In this document: positions 17,521 through 26,191 of the stretch, piece by piece
Layout: each line of letters opens with the position of its first letter
How positions within the stretch are numbered: position 1 is the stretch's first letter
Origin: Bog-756 sp963699055
GTDB taxonomy: Bacteria > Actinomycetota > Acidimicrobiia > Acidimicrobiales > RAAP-2
Reading direction: 5' to 3'
DNA length: 64,000 nucleotides
Assembly: GCA_963699055.1 (NCBI GenBank)
Contig: CAVOTA010000002.1
Span: forward strand, 62,001 to 126,000
Translations under genes and position numbers: made by a program
The notes under the pieces: model-generated
The model's database searches: none
Seen by the model: the letters and a program-made list of their open reading frames with translations, nothing else
What the model was told of the DNA's origin: nothing

Positions 17521-19299
17521 GTGAGTGCGACGGTTGATTTCGACGATGCCGACGGCGAGCACCGGACGGCGGACGAGGACGATCTCGAGACGCTGCGGGC
17601 ACGGGCCCTCACCGCCGAGGAGGAGGTCACCCTCCTGCGTCGGCGCCTCCAGGAGAGCCCCCGGCGGGTCCAGACGCTGGAGGAGAAGCTCCTCGAGACC
17701 AAGGGGCAGCTCGCCCAGGCCGTGTCGCAGAACGAGAAGCTGACGTTCACCCTCCAGACGGCCAAGGAGCACGTGGCCAACCTCCGCGAAGAGGTGGAGA
17801 AGCTCACCCAGCCCCCGTCGGCCTACGGGACCTACCTGGGCTCCAACGACGACGGCACCGTGGACGTGTTCTCCGGCGGCCGGAAGATGCGGGTCACCCT
17901 GCATCCCGACATCGACCTCGACGAGCTCCAGCGGGGCAACGAGGTCGTACTCAACGAGTCCCTCAACGTGATCCTGGCCCGTGAGGGCGAGGGTCAGGGC
18001 GAGGTGGTGGTGCTGAAGGAGCTCCTCGACGGCGGCACCCGCGCGCTGGTCTACGGCCGGGCCGACGAGGAACGGGTCGCCGAACTGTCCGACGCTCTCA
18101 TCGGGATCAAGCTGCGGGCCGGCGACAGCGTCCTCATGGAGTCGCGGACCGGACTGCTCATCGAGAAGCTGGACCGCCCCGAGGTGGAGGAACTCGTGCT
18201 CGAGGAGGTGCCCGACGTCACCTATGCCGACGTGGGCGGTCTCGACGACCAGATCGAGGCGATCACCGACGCCGTCGAGCTGCCGTACCTCTACCGGGAG
18301 CTGTACGCCGAGCACCGGCTCCCCGCCCCGAAGGGCATCCTGCTCTACGGCCCGCCGGGCTGCGGCAAGACCCTCATCGCCAAGGCGGTGGCCAACTCGC
18401 TCGCCAAGAAGGTGGCGGAGGTCACCGGCAACACCAACACCCGCAGCTACTTCCTGAACATCAAGGGTCCCGAGCTCCTCAACAAGTACGTCGGCGAGAC
18501 GGAGCGGCAGATCCGACTGGTGTTCCAGCGCGCCCGGGAGAAGTCGGAGGAGGGCGTGCCCGTCATCGTCTTCTTCGACGAGATGGACTCGCTCTTCCGG
18601 ACCCGCGGCACGGGTATCAGCTCCGACATGGAGTCGACCATCGTGCCCCAGCTCCTCGCCGAGATCGATGGCGTGGAGACCCTGAAGGACGTCATCGTGA
18701 TCGGCGCCTCCAACCGCGAGGACCTGATCGACCCGGCCATCCTGCGCCCCGGCCGGCTCGACGTGAAGATCCGGATCGAGCGCCCGAACGAGGTCGCCGC
18801 CGCCCAGATCTTCGGCCGCTACCTGACGGCCGACCTCCCGCTCGACGCCGACGAGGTGCGCACCCTCGGCGGGGGTGACCCGGCCAAGGCCAGCCAGGCC
18901 ATGATCGAGTCCACCGTGGCCGAGATGTACCGGGACGACGAGGAGAACCGGTTCCTCGAGGTCACCTACCAGAACGGGGACAAGGAGGTCCTGTACTACC
19001 GCGACTTCGCCTCGGGGGCCATGATCGAGAACATCGTGCGCCGGGCCAAGAAGCTGGCCATCAAGCGGACCATCGCCGGCCGGGGCCGGGGCATCCGCAC
19101 CGACGACCTGCTGGAGTCGATCCGTCAGGAGTACAAGGAGAACGAGGACCTCCCGAACACCACCAACCCGGACGACTGGGCGAAGATCTCGGGCAAGAAG
19201 GGTGAGCGCATCGTCTACATCCGCACCCTGATCAGCGACCGCGACGAGACCACCGGCGGCCGGTCGATCGAGCGGGTGGGGACGGGCCAGTACCTCTGA
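17521..19299 (+). CDS. arc: Proteasome-associated AAA ATPase (ARC/Mpa)
   Basis: Hexameric unfoldase that recognises pupylated proteins and feeds them to the 20S core. About 592 residues from a GTG at 17521 (TAGGGT at 17486-17491, about 29-nt leader). The N-terminal coiled coil (about 20-95) binds Pup; an OB-type interdomain follows (about 100-230). The AAA core has Walker A GPPGCGKT (about 276-283), Walker B VIVFFDEMDSL (about 346) and SRH GASNREDLIDPAILRPGR. The C-terminus is GQYL, the conserved tail that docks into the proteasome alpha ring. First gene of the Pup-proteasome cluster. Confidence 0.97.
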   Translation: MSATVDFDDADGEHRTADEDDLETLRARALTAEEEVTLLRRRLQESPRRVQTLEEKLLETKGQLAQAVSQNEKLTFTLQTAKEHVANLREEVEKLTQPPSAYGTYLGSNDDGTVDVFSGGRKMRVTLHPDIDLDELQRGNEVVLNESLNVILAREGEGQGEVVVLKELLDGGTRALVYGRADEERVAELSDALIGIKLRAGDSVLMESRTGLLIEKLDRPEVEELVLEEVPDVTYADVGGLDDQIEAITDAVELPYLYRELYAEHRLPAPKGILLYGPPGCGKTLIAKAVANSLAKKVAEVTGNTNTRSYFLNIKGPELLNKYVGETERQIRLVFQRAREKSEEGVPVIVFFDEMDSLFRTRGTGISSDMESTIVPQLLAEIDGVETLKDVIVIGASNREDLIDPAILRPGRLDVKIRIERPNEVAAAQIFGRYLTADLPLDADEVRTLGGGDPAKASQAMIESTVAEMYRDDEENRFLEVTYQNGDKEVLYYRDFASGAMIENIVRRAKKLAIKRTIAGRGRGIRTDDLLESIRQEYKENEDLPNTTNPDDWAKISGKKGERIVYIRTLISDRDETTGGRSIERVGTGQYL

Positions 19300-19347
19300 G
19301 ACCCACCGGACGCCGCGAGCGGCCGGTGCGAGGGTAGGGTCGCCCGC

Positions 19348-20841
19348 ATGGCGATCCCCAAGGTCTGCGGCATCGAGACCGAGTACGGCATCCAGGTGGT
19401 CGGGGGTGACCCCAACCCGATCGCCGCCTCGTCGGTGCTGATCAACGCCTACGCCCATGACGTCGCCCGCCAGCAGACCGGGTGGGACTTCGAGGACGAG
19501 GCGCCGGGCAACGACGCCCGCGGGTTCGCCCGGGAGGGGGCGATGCCGCCGATGGTCGAGACCCACCTGGTCAACACCGTCCTCACCAACGGCGCGCGCT
19601 ACTACGTCGACCACGCCCATCCCGAATTCAGCTCGCCGGAGTGCCGAGATCCGCTCGAGGCCCTCCGGTACGACCGTGCCGGCGAGGAGATCGTCATCCG
19701 GTCGATGGAGGCCGCCGCCCACGCCGTGCACGACGGGTCCCGCCTCGTCGTGTACAAGAACAACTCCGACGGCAAGGGGAATTCGTACGGCTGCCACGAG
19801 AACTACCTGATGGACCGCGACACGCCGTTCAGCCGGGTGGTCCACGGGATCACGCCCCACTTCGTCACCCGCCAGCTGTTCTGCGGCAGCGGCAAGGTCG
19901 GCTCGGAGACGACGGTCCACGAGCCCGGTGCCGTCGACTACCAGCTGAGCCAGCGGGCGGAGTTCTTCGAGGAGCAGGTGGGCCTGGAGACGACGCTGAA
20001 GCGCCCCATCGTGAACACGAGGGACGAACCCCATGCCGACCCCCACCGCTACCGCCGGCTCCACGTCATCGTGGGCGACGCCAACCTGGCCGAGGTGTCC
20101 ACGTTCCTGAAGCTGGGCACCACCGCGCTGGTGCTGGCCATGATCGAGGACGACGTCTCGGGTCAGCGCAGCCTGGCGCTGGCCGACCCGGTCCGGGCCA
20201 TCCACGCGGTGGCCGCCGACCGGACGTTCGTCCAACCCCTGCAGATGGCCGACGGGACGACGGCCACCGCCCTGGCCATCCAGTGGGAGCTCTACTCGGT
20301 GGCCCGCAAGTACGCCGAGGACCGGGGCATCGGATGTCTCGGGCCCGAGTCGGTGGGTGCGGCGGTGCTCGACCGGTGGGAGCAGGTGCTCGTCGGGCTG
20401 GAGACGGACCCGATGACCCTGGCCCGCCAGGTCGACTGGGTGGCCAAGCTCCAGCTGCTCGAGGCGTACCGGGACCGCCACGGGCTCGGGTGGGACGACC
20501 CGCGCCTGGCCGCGGTCGACCTGCAGTACCACGACCTGCGACCGTCCAAGTCGCTCTTCGCCCGGCTGGACACCGAGCGCCTGGTCACCCGGGAGGCCGT
20601 GGAGGCCGCCGTGGGCGACCCGCCCCGGGACACCCGGGCCTGGTTCCGGGGGGAGTGCCTCAAGCGCTGGCCGGGCTCAGTGGCCACCGCCAACTGGGAC
20701 TCGCTCGTGTTCGACCTCGGATCGGACCCCCTGCGGCGCGTCCCTATGATGGATCCCCTGAAGGGAACGGCGGAACATGTCGAAGCACTACTGGACAGCT
20801 GCTCGACCCCGGCCGAGCTGGTGGACCGGCTGAGCAGCTGA
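19348..20841 (+). CDS. dop: Pup deamidase/depupylase
   Basis: Carboxylate-amine ligase-fold enzyme that removes Pup from substrates and, where Pup ends in Gln, deamidates it. 497 residues. The N-terminus MAIPKVCGIETEYGI carries the ATP/Mg-binding glutamate at position 10. An insertion relative to PafA (the 'Dop loop', around TGWDFEDEAPGNDARG) distinguishes it from the ligase. The catalytic-Asp region reads YYVDHAHPEFSSPEC. TAGGGT (19335-19340) ends 7 nt before the ATG, indicating a leaderless promoter of its own. Because Pup here ends in Glu, its main role should be depupylation. Confidence 0.97.
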   Translation: MAIPKVCGIETEYGIQVVGGDPNPIAASSVLINAYAHDVARQQTGWDFEDEAPGNDARGFAREGAMPPMVETHLVNTVLTNGARYYVDHAHPEFSSPECRDPLEALRYDRAGEEIVIRSMEAAAHAVHDGSRLVVYKNNSDGKGNSYGCHENYLMDRDTPFSRVVHGITPHFVTRQLFCGSGKVGSETTVHEPGAVDYQLSQRAEFFEEQVGLETTLKRPIVNTRDEPHADPHRYRRLHVIVGDANLAEVSTFLKLGTTALVLAMIEDDVSGQRSLALADPVRAIHAVAADRTFVQPLQMADGTTATALAIQWELYSVARKYAEDRGIGCLGPESVGAAVLDRWEQVLVGLETDPMTLARQVDWVAKLQLLEAYRDRHGLGWDDPRLAAVDLQYHDLRPSKSLFARLDTERLVTREAVEAAVGDPPRDTRAWFRGECLKRWPGSVATANWDSLVFDLGSDPLRRVPMMDPLKGTAEHVEALLDSCSTPAELVDRLSS

Positions 20842-20932
20842 GCCACCGGGTGCCGTGCCGCCCTGCGGGGCGGTCCGGTGCGACGGGGTCGTGCCGTGCG
20901 ACCATGCTGGACAGGGACCGAGGAGTGGAGTG

Positions 20933-21127
20933 ATGGCAGAACGAGAGCTGAAGAAGAAGCAGGCGACCGAGCGCACCGACGAGGCCGTCGAGGACGTGCC
21001 GGCCGCGTCGGCGCAGGGCGAGAAGCTCAAGGCCGAGCTGGACGACCTGCTCGACGAGATCGACGAGGTCCTGGAGGACAACGCCGAGGAGTTCGTGCGC
21101 AACTACGTGCAGAAGGGCGGGGAGTGA
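20933..21127 (+). CDS. pup: Prokaryotic ubiquitin-like protein Pup, Glu-terminated
   Basis: 64 residues, intrinsically disordered modifier attached to substrate lysines by PafA. A Lys/Glu-rich N-terminus, the ARC-binding helix LKAELDDLLDEIDEVLEDNAE, and a C-terminal GGE are visible. Ending in Glu rather than Gln means no deamidation is required before ligation. The ATG at 20933 follows a GAGGAGTGGAG ribosome site. Stop is 4 nt before prcB. Confidence 0.97.
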   Translation: MAERELKKKQATERTDEAVEDVPAASAQGEKLKAELDDLLDEIDEVLEDNAEEFVRNYVQKGGE

Positions 21128-21131
21128 CCAG

Positions 21132-21938
21132 GTGACCCTGCCCCTGTTCACCACCACCGAGGACCCCGGGCCCGACTTCGCCGGACTGATGCGGCGACTG
21201 CGGGTCCCGGCCCACCCCGTGCTGGCGGCACCGCCGTCGGCCCCGGCCGAGGGGTTCCGTCACGGCACCACCGTGGTGGCCCTGCGCTACGCGGACGGGG
21301 TGGTCATGGCCGGTGACCGACGGGCCACCGAGGGACACGCCATCGCCCACCGGGCCATGGAGAAGGTCTTCCCGGCGGACCGGTTCTCGGCCGTGGCCAT
21401 CGCCGGAGCCGCCGGCCCCGCCGTCGAGATGGTCCGGCTGTTCCAGACCCAGCTCGAGCACTACGAGAAGGTCGAGGGCACGGTGCTCAGCCTCGAGGGC
21501 AAGGCGAACCAGCTGGGCCAGATGGTCCGGGAGCACCTGCCCATGGCCATGCAGGGCCTCGCCGTCGTGCCGCTGTTCGCCGGTTTCGACCTCGCCCGCG
21601 GCACCGGCCGGATCTTCACCTACGACGTGACCGGCGGGCACTACGAGGAGAGCGAGTACAACGCCACCGGCTCGGGTGGGCGCGACGCCCGGACGACCGT
21701 GAAGCTGGGCTACCGGGACGGACTCGAGCGCGACGCCGCGGTGGAACTCGCCATCGAGTCGCTCTACGAGGCGGCCGACGAGGACTCGGCCACCGGCGGC
21801 CCCGACCTCATCCGTGGCATCTACCCGCTGGTCGCCACCGTGAGCGCCGAGGGGTTCACCGCGGTGGGGGAGGACGAGGTGGCCGAGCGGTTCGCCGTCC
21901 TGATCGAGCGCCGCCGGACGGAGGGTCGCCAGCCATGA
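21132..21938 (+). CDS. prcB: Proteasome beta subunit
   Basis: Catalytic subunit of the 20S proteasome. 268 residues from a GTG. A propeptide of about 45 residues ends at FRHG; the mature N-terminal catalytic threonine is Thr46 in G|TTVVAL. The Asp and Lys of the active site are in YADGVVMAGDRRAT and HRAMEKVF. It overlaps prcA by 4 nt, so the two subunits are translationally coupled. Confidence 0.97.
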   Translation: MTLPLFTTTEDPGPDFAGLMRRLRVPAHPVLAAPPSAPAEGFRHGTTVVALRYADGVVMAGDRRATEGHAIAHRAMEKVFPADRFSAVAIAGAAGPAVEMVRLFQTQLEHYEKVEGTVLSLEGKANQLGQMVREHLPMAMQGLAVVPLFAGFDLARGTGRIFTYDVTGGHYEESEYNATGSGGRDARTTVKLGYRDGLERDAAVELAIESLYEAADEDSATGGPDLIRGIYPLVATVSAEGFTAVGEDEVAERFAVLIERRRTEGRQP

Positions 21939-22612
21939 CCATGCCCTACTACGTGGCGCCCGAGCAGGTCATGAAGGACCGGGCGGAGTACGCCCAGAAG
22001 GGCATCGCCCGGGGACGTTCGCTGGTCGCCACCACCTATGACCAGGGCATCGTGATCGTCGCCGACAACCCGTCGCGCTCGCTCCACAAGATCAGCGAGA
22101 TCTACGACCGGATCGCCTTCGCCGGGGTCGGCAAGTACAACGAGTTCGACCAGCTACGGGTGTCGGGGATCCGGCACGCCGACACCAAGGGGTACGCCTA
22201 CAGCCGCGAGGACGTGGAGGCGCGGTCGCTGGCCAACCTCTACGCCCAGTACCTCGGCCAGGTCTTCACCCACGAGATGAAGCCCCTCGAGGTGGAGATC
22301 CTGGTGGCCGAGCTGGGTACGGGTCCGCGGCCACCGCAGCTCTACCACATCGCCTACGAGGGCACCATCACCGACGAGGACCGGTTCGCGGTGCTCGGCG
22401 GGGAGACCGAGGCCATCGTCACCGCGCTCGACCAGGCGTGGACACCGACGTGGTCGCTGTCCGAGGCCCTGCGGGCCGCGGTGGCGGCGTTGGCCGGCCC
22501 CGACCGCACCCTGGGTGCCGCCGACCTCGAGGTCGCCGTCCTGGCCGAGGGCAACGGCAGGCGGGCGTTCCGGCGCCTGGTGGACGACGAGCTCGACGCC
22601 CTGCTGTCCTGA
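21935..22612 (+). CDS. prcA: Proteasome alpha subunit
   Basis: Non-catalytic gating subunit. 225 residues, beginning MTMPYYVAPEQVMKDRAEYAQKG, the alpha-ring N-terminal H0 helix, which gates entry and binds the ATPase tail. The beta-sandwich core includes IVIVADNPSRSLHKISEIYDRI. Its ATG overlaps the prcB stop. Confidence 0.97.
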   Translation: MTMPYYVAPEQVMKDRAEYAQKGIARGRSLVATTYDQGIVIVADNPSRSLHKISEIYDRIAFAGVGKYNEFDQLRVSGIRHADTKGYAYSREDVEARSLANLYAQYLGQVFTHEMKPLEVEILVAELGTGPRPPQLYHIAYEGTITDEDRFAVLGGETEAIVTALDQAWTPTWSLSEALRAAVAALAGPDRTLGAADLEVAVLAEGNGRRAFRRLVDDELDALLS

Positions 22613-22728
22613 CTGGCCGCCCGGTGGGGTGACCGCCGGTGCCCCGGAGGTGACGGCCGTGTGACGGCGCAGGGGCCCCGGCAGCCGGTGGCGCGGCACG
22701 ACGGCACGGTCACGGTACCGTGCAGGTG

Positions 22729-24087
22729 ATGGACAAGCGGATCTACGGCTTGGAGAACGAGTACGGCGTCACGTGCACCCTGCGCGGCCAGCGCCGGCTC
22801 AGCCCCGACGAGGTCGCCCGCTACCTGTTCCGCCGGGTGGTGAGCTGGGGACGCTCGTCCAACGTGTTCCTGGAGAACGGTGCCCGCCTGTACCTCGACG
22901 TGGGCAGCCACCCCGAGTACGCCACGCCCGAGTGCGACGACATCGCCGAGCTGGTGGCCCATGACAAGGCAGGGGAGTGGATCCTCGCCTCGCTGGTCGA
23001 GGGGGCGGAGGCTCGCATGCGCGAAGAGGGCATCCGGGGTGACATCTACCTGTTCAAGAACAACACCGACTCGGCCGGCAATTCGTACGGGTGCCACGAG
23101 AACTACCTGACCAGCCGGCGCGACGACTTCGCCCACTACACCGAGGTGCTCATCCCGTTCCTGGTGAGCCGCCAGGCCTACGCCGGTGCGGGCAAGGTGC
23201 TCCAGACCGCACGGGGTGCGGTGTTCTGCCTCAGCCAGCGGGCCGAGCACATCTGGGAGGGGGTGTCGTCGGCCACCACGCGGAGCCGGCCCATCATCAA
23301 CACCCGGGACGAGCCCCACGCCGACGCCGAGAAGTACCGGCGACTCCACGTCATCGTGGGCGACTCCAACATGAGCGAGTACGCCACCTTCCTGAAGATC
23401 GGCGCCACCAGCATCGTGCTGCGCATGCTGGAGGACCCGTCCACCGTGCTGCGTGACCTCACGCTCGAGAACCCGATCCGGGCCATCCGCGAGATCAGCC
23501 ACGACATCACCTGCCGGCGGCCCGTTCGACTGGCCAACGGCCGTGAGATGAGCGCCCTCGACCTGCAGGGGGAGTACCTCCAGCGGGCCCTGCGCTTCCG
23601 CGACCGGCACGGGCTCTCGGTCCAGGAGGACCGTGCCCTCGGCATGTGGGAGCACTGCCTGAAGGGCCTGGAGTCGGACCCGCTCTCCCTCCACCGCGAG
23701 TGCGACTGGGTGGCCAAGTACCGCCTGATCGACGGGTACCGCGAGCGCCACTCGCTGCCGTTGCACAGCCCGACGGTGTCGCTGCTCGACCTGCAGTACC
23801 ACGACGTCGACCGCTCCCGCGGCCTCTACTACCGGCTGCAGCGCCACGACCAGGTGGACCGGATCTGCAGCGACGCCGACATCGCCGAGGCCATGACCAC
23901 GCCGCCCCAGACCACCCGCGCCCGGCTTCGGGGCGAGTTCGTCAAGCGGGCAAAGGAGCGGCGACGTGACTTCACGGTGGACTGGGTCCACCTGAAGCTC
24001 AACGACCAGGCTCAGCGCACGGTACTCCTCAAGGACCCCTTCAAATCGAAGGACGAGCGGGTCGAGAAGCTGATCGCCGGGCTGTGA
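22729..24087 (+). CDS. pafA: Pup-protein ligase
   Basis: Conjugates the C-terminal Glu of Pup to substrate lysines with ATP. About 452 residues; the N-terminus MDKRIYGLENEYGV places the ATP-binding glutamate at position 9 as in mycobacterial PafA, and LYLDVGSHPEYATPEC holds the catalytic Asp. It lacks the Dop loop. TACCGT (22716-22721) ends 7 nt before the ATG at 22729, which picks this codon over GTGs 3 and 9 nt upstream. It is 116 bp after prcA and uses its own promoter-like element. Confidence 0.97.
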   Translation: MDKRIYGLENEYGVTCTLRGQRRLSPDEVARYLFRRVVSWGRSSNVFLENGARLYLDVGSHPEYATPECDDIAELVAHDKAGEWILASLVEGAEARMREEGIRGDIYLFKNNTDSAGNSYGCHENYLTSRRDDFAHYTEVLIPFLVSRQAYAGAGKVLQTARGAVFCLSQRAEHIWEGVSSATTRSRPIINTRDEPHADAEKYRRLHVIVGDSNMSEYATFLKIGATSIVLRMLEDPSTVLRDLTLENPIRAIREISHDITCRRPVRLANGREMSALDLQGEYLQRALRFRDRHGLSVQEDRALGMWEHCLKGLESDPLSLHRECDWVAKYRLIDGYRERHSLPLHSPTVSLLDLQYHDVDRSRGLYYRLQRHDQVDRICSDADIAEAMTTPPQTTRARLRGEFVKRAKERRRDFTVDWVHLKLNDQAQRTVLLKDPFKSKDERVEKLIAGL

Positions 24088-24140
24088 CGCCGGCGCCCTG
24101 CTCGGGTGGGGTTCCGGTCGTCGGCTAGCGTCGTCTCACT

Positions 24141-24827
24141 GTGTCCATGGATCCGACCGACCCTCCCACCCCCGGCCCGAACGCCGATTCCGACGCCGGG
24201 GCCGCCGGCTCCGTGGCCACTGCCGCGCCCCTGGACGACGAGGGTCTGACCGGGGGGAGCACGAAGGGTGGCGGTTACCGCTGGGTCATCGAATGGGCCG
24301 TGATCCTGATGGCCGTGCTGCTGTGCACGGTGCTCCTGCGCACCTACGTCATCCAGTCCTTCTACATCCCGTCGCCGTCCATGGTCCCCACCCTGCAGGT
24401 GGGTGACCGGATCATGGTGAACAAGCTCAGCTACGACTTCCACGGGGTCCACCGTGGGGACATCGTCGTGTTCAAGCGGCCGCCGCTCGAGACCCAGGAC
24501 TTCCCGGACCTGGTCAAGCGGGTCATCGGGCTGCCCGGCGAGACCATCTCCACCAAGGACGGCCACGTGTACATCGACGGCAAGCTGCTCGACGAGCCCT
24601 GGCTGCCCCCCGGTCCGAGCAGCTACACCGGCGCGCTGCCCGACGACCAGTACCCGCAGTTCAACATGCCGGGCCCGGTCAAGATCCCGGCCGGTGAGTA
24701 CTACGTGATGGGCGACAACCGCACGGACTCCGAGGACAGCCGGTACTTCGGCCCGATCGCCAAGTCCCTGATCGTGGGCCGTGCGGTGGCCGTGGTGTGG
24801 CCGCTCAGCCACATCAAGGGCGTCTAG
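24141..24827 (+). CDS. lepB: Signal peptidase I
   Basis: Membrane serine protease that removes signal peptides after Sec/Tat export. 228 residues: disordered Gly/Pro N-terminus, one membrane helix (about 48-68), catalytic Ser80 in IPSPSMVPTL, catalytic Lys126 in LVKRVIGLPGE, and the late motif MGDNRTDSEDSRYFG. GTG start; TAGCGT (24126-24131) lies 9 nt upstream. It sits between pafA and tatA, where mycobacteria have pafB/pafC. Confidence 0.95.
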   Translation: MSMDPTDPPTPGPNADSDAGAAGSVATAAPLDDEGLTGGSTKGGGYRWVIEWAVILMAVLLCTVLLRTYVIQSFYIPSPSMVPTLQVGDRIMVNKLSYDFHGVHRGDIVVFKRPPLETQDFPDLVKRVIGLPGETISTKDGHVYIDGKLLDEPWLPPGPSSYTGALPDDQYPQFNMPGPVKIPAGEYYVMGDNRTDSEDSRYFGPIAKSLIVGRAVAVVWPLSHIKGV

Positions 24828-24873
24828 GCCCACCGGCCGGGCCGCTGGGGCCGGCCGCCGGTACAGTGGACGG

Positions 24874-25374
24874 GTGACGATTCTCAGCCCGGCCAAGCTC
24901 CTGGTCGTCCTGGTGGTGGCCATCATCGTCCTCGGCCCCGACAAGCTCCCCAAGGTGGCGCGCCAGGTCGGCTCGCTGTGGGGCGACTTCCGCCGGCTGC
25001 GCGAGCGGCTCGAGACCGATGTCCGGGGCAATTTCCCCGACCTGCCGTCGACCGACAAGATCACCCAGGCCGTCCGGTCGCCGATCTCCTTCCTCGACTC
25101 GCTGGCCGACACCCATGCCGCCGACAACGAGTCCAATTCCGGGTCCCGCGCCGACGGAGGTCCGGACCCGGGCGGGGGAGCCGACGGCGCCGGCACCGCG
25201 GCGCCCACCGGGGACGGGGTGGTGGCACCGACGGCGCCCAACCGGCCGCTCGGCACGGTCCGCGCCGAGGAGGAGGCGTCGATCCCCGGCGTGTCGATCA
25301 GCGACCCGCAGGGCACCGTCCACCGCGTGCGGGCGACCGGACGCGCCGTGCCCGACGACCCGTCCCTGAATTGA
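24874..25374 (+). CDS. tatA: Sec-independent translocase TatA/TatB-family subunit
   Basis: Twin-arginine export component. 166 residues: short N-terminal membrane helix (about 5-20), the hinge LGPDKLPKVARQVG and an amphipathic helix (about 25-50), then a long Gly/Pro/Ala-rich soluble tail. Length and the P-K-L-P hinge lean towards TatB, but only one TatA/B-like gene is here, so the subtype is open. A Lys replaces the usual Glu before the helix (SPAKLL). TACAGT (24862-24867) ends 6 nt before the GTG, a leaderless arrangement. Confidence 0.88.
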   Translation: MTILSPAKLLVVLVVAIIVLGPDKLPKVARQVGSLWGDFRRLRERLETDVRGNFPDLPSTDKITQAVRSPISFLDSLADTHAADNESNSGSRADGGPDPGGGADGAGTAAPTGDGVVAPTAPNRPLGTVRAEEEASIPGVSISDPQGTVHRVRATGRAVPDDPSLN

Positions 25375-25444
25375 CGGCCGTGACCACTCCCGCACCCCGC
25401 TGTGGCGCCGGCACGCGCCGGGCCGACGGGAGCGCGGCGTAGCC

Positions 25445-26191
25445 ATGGCCATCTCGCTCAAGCGCCGGACGGACAAGCCGGCACCCGACGCCATGACCCT
25501 GACGGAACACCTGACGGAGCTCCGCCGGCGGGTCCTCGTGTCGGTGACCGCCTTCGTGGTCGGGGCGACGGTGGCGTTCCTCGCCTACAACTGGATCCTG
25601 GGCATCCTGAAGCACCCGTACTGCCAGGTGGCGCCGACCCACTGCGGGTTCTACGTGACCGGCCCCCTCGACGGGCTGGCCCTACGGATCAAGATCTCCG
25701 CCTACGGGGGCATCTTCCTGGCGTCGCCGGTGTGGCTGTGGGAGCTGTGGCGGTTCATCACGCCCGGTCTCAAACCGAACGAGAAGAAGTACGCCATTCC
25801 CTTCGTGGTGGCCACGATCAGCCTCTTCATCCTGGGTGCGGCGGTCGCCTTCCTGATCTTCCCGCATGCACTGGCATGGCTCGACTCCATCGGCGGACCG
25901 TCGCTCACGCAGATCCTCGACCCGAACAAGTACCTCAGCCTCATCATCCTGTTGATGGTGGCGTTCGGGGTCACCTTCGAGTTCCCGGTCCTGCTCGTCT
26001 CGCTCGAGGTGGCCGGCGTGCTCACGCCCCAGCAGCTGTCCTCGTGGCGTCGGTGGGCGATCATCGGGATCGTCGTGCTGGCCGGGGTGATCACCCCGAG
26101 CTCGGACCCGTTCTCGATGCTCGCCATGGCGGTGCCGCTCTACCTGTTCTACGAGCTCTCGATCGTCATCGGCCGGATCGTCCGTCGATGA
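25445..26191 (+). CDS. tatC: Sec-independent translocase TatC
   Basis: Receptor subunit of the twin-arginine translocase. 248 residues with six predicted membrane helices. The N-terminal LTEHLTELRRRVLVS matches the conserved cytosolic signal-recognition segment, and FVVGATVAF, FRF-like LWRFITPGLKPNEKK and GVTFEFPVLL are TatC hallmarks. The stop overlaps the helicase start (ATGA), as tatC-helY are paired in mycobacteria. Confidence 0.96.
   Translation: MAISLKRRTDKPAPDAMTLTEHLTELRRRVLVSVTAFVVGATVAFLAYNWILGILKHPYCQVAPTHCGFYVTGPLDGLALRIKISAYGGIFLASPVWLWELWRFITPGLKPNEKKYAIPFVVATISLFILGAAVAFLIFPHALAWLDSIGGPSLTQILDPNKYLSLIILLMVAFGVTFEFPVLLVSLEVAGVLTPQQLSSWRRWAIIGIVVLAGVITPSSDPFSMLAMAVPLYLFYELSIVIGRIVRR

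Noticed and set aside
17239..20532. Extension of the minus-strand ferredoxin frame to over 1100 codons
   Set aside because: It is antisense to arc and dop; only the last 78 codons, with the Cys motif and a ribosome site, are real.
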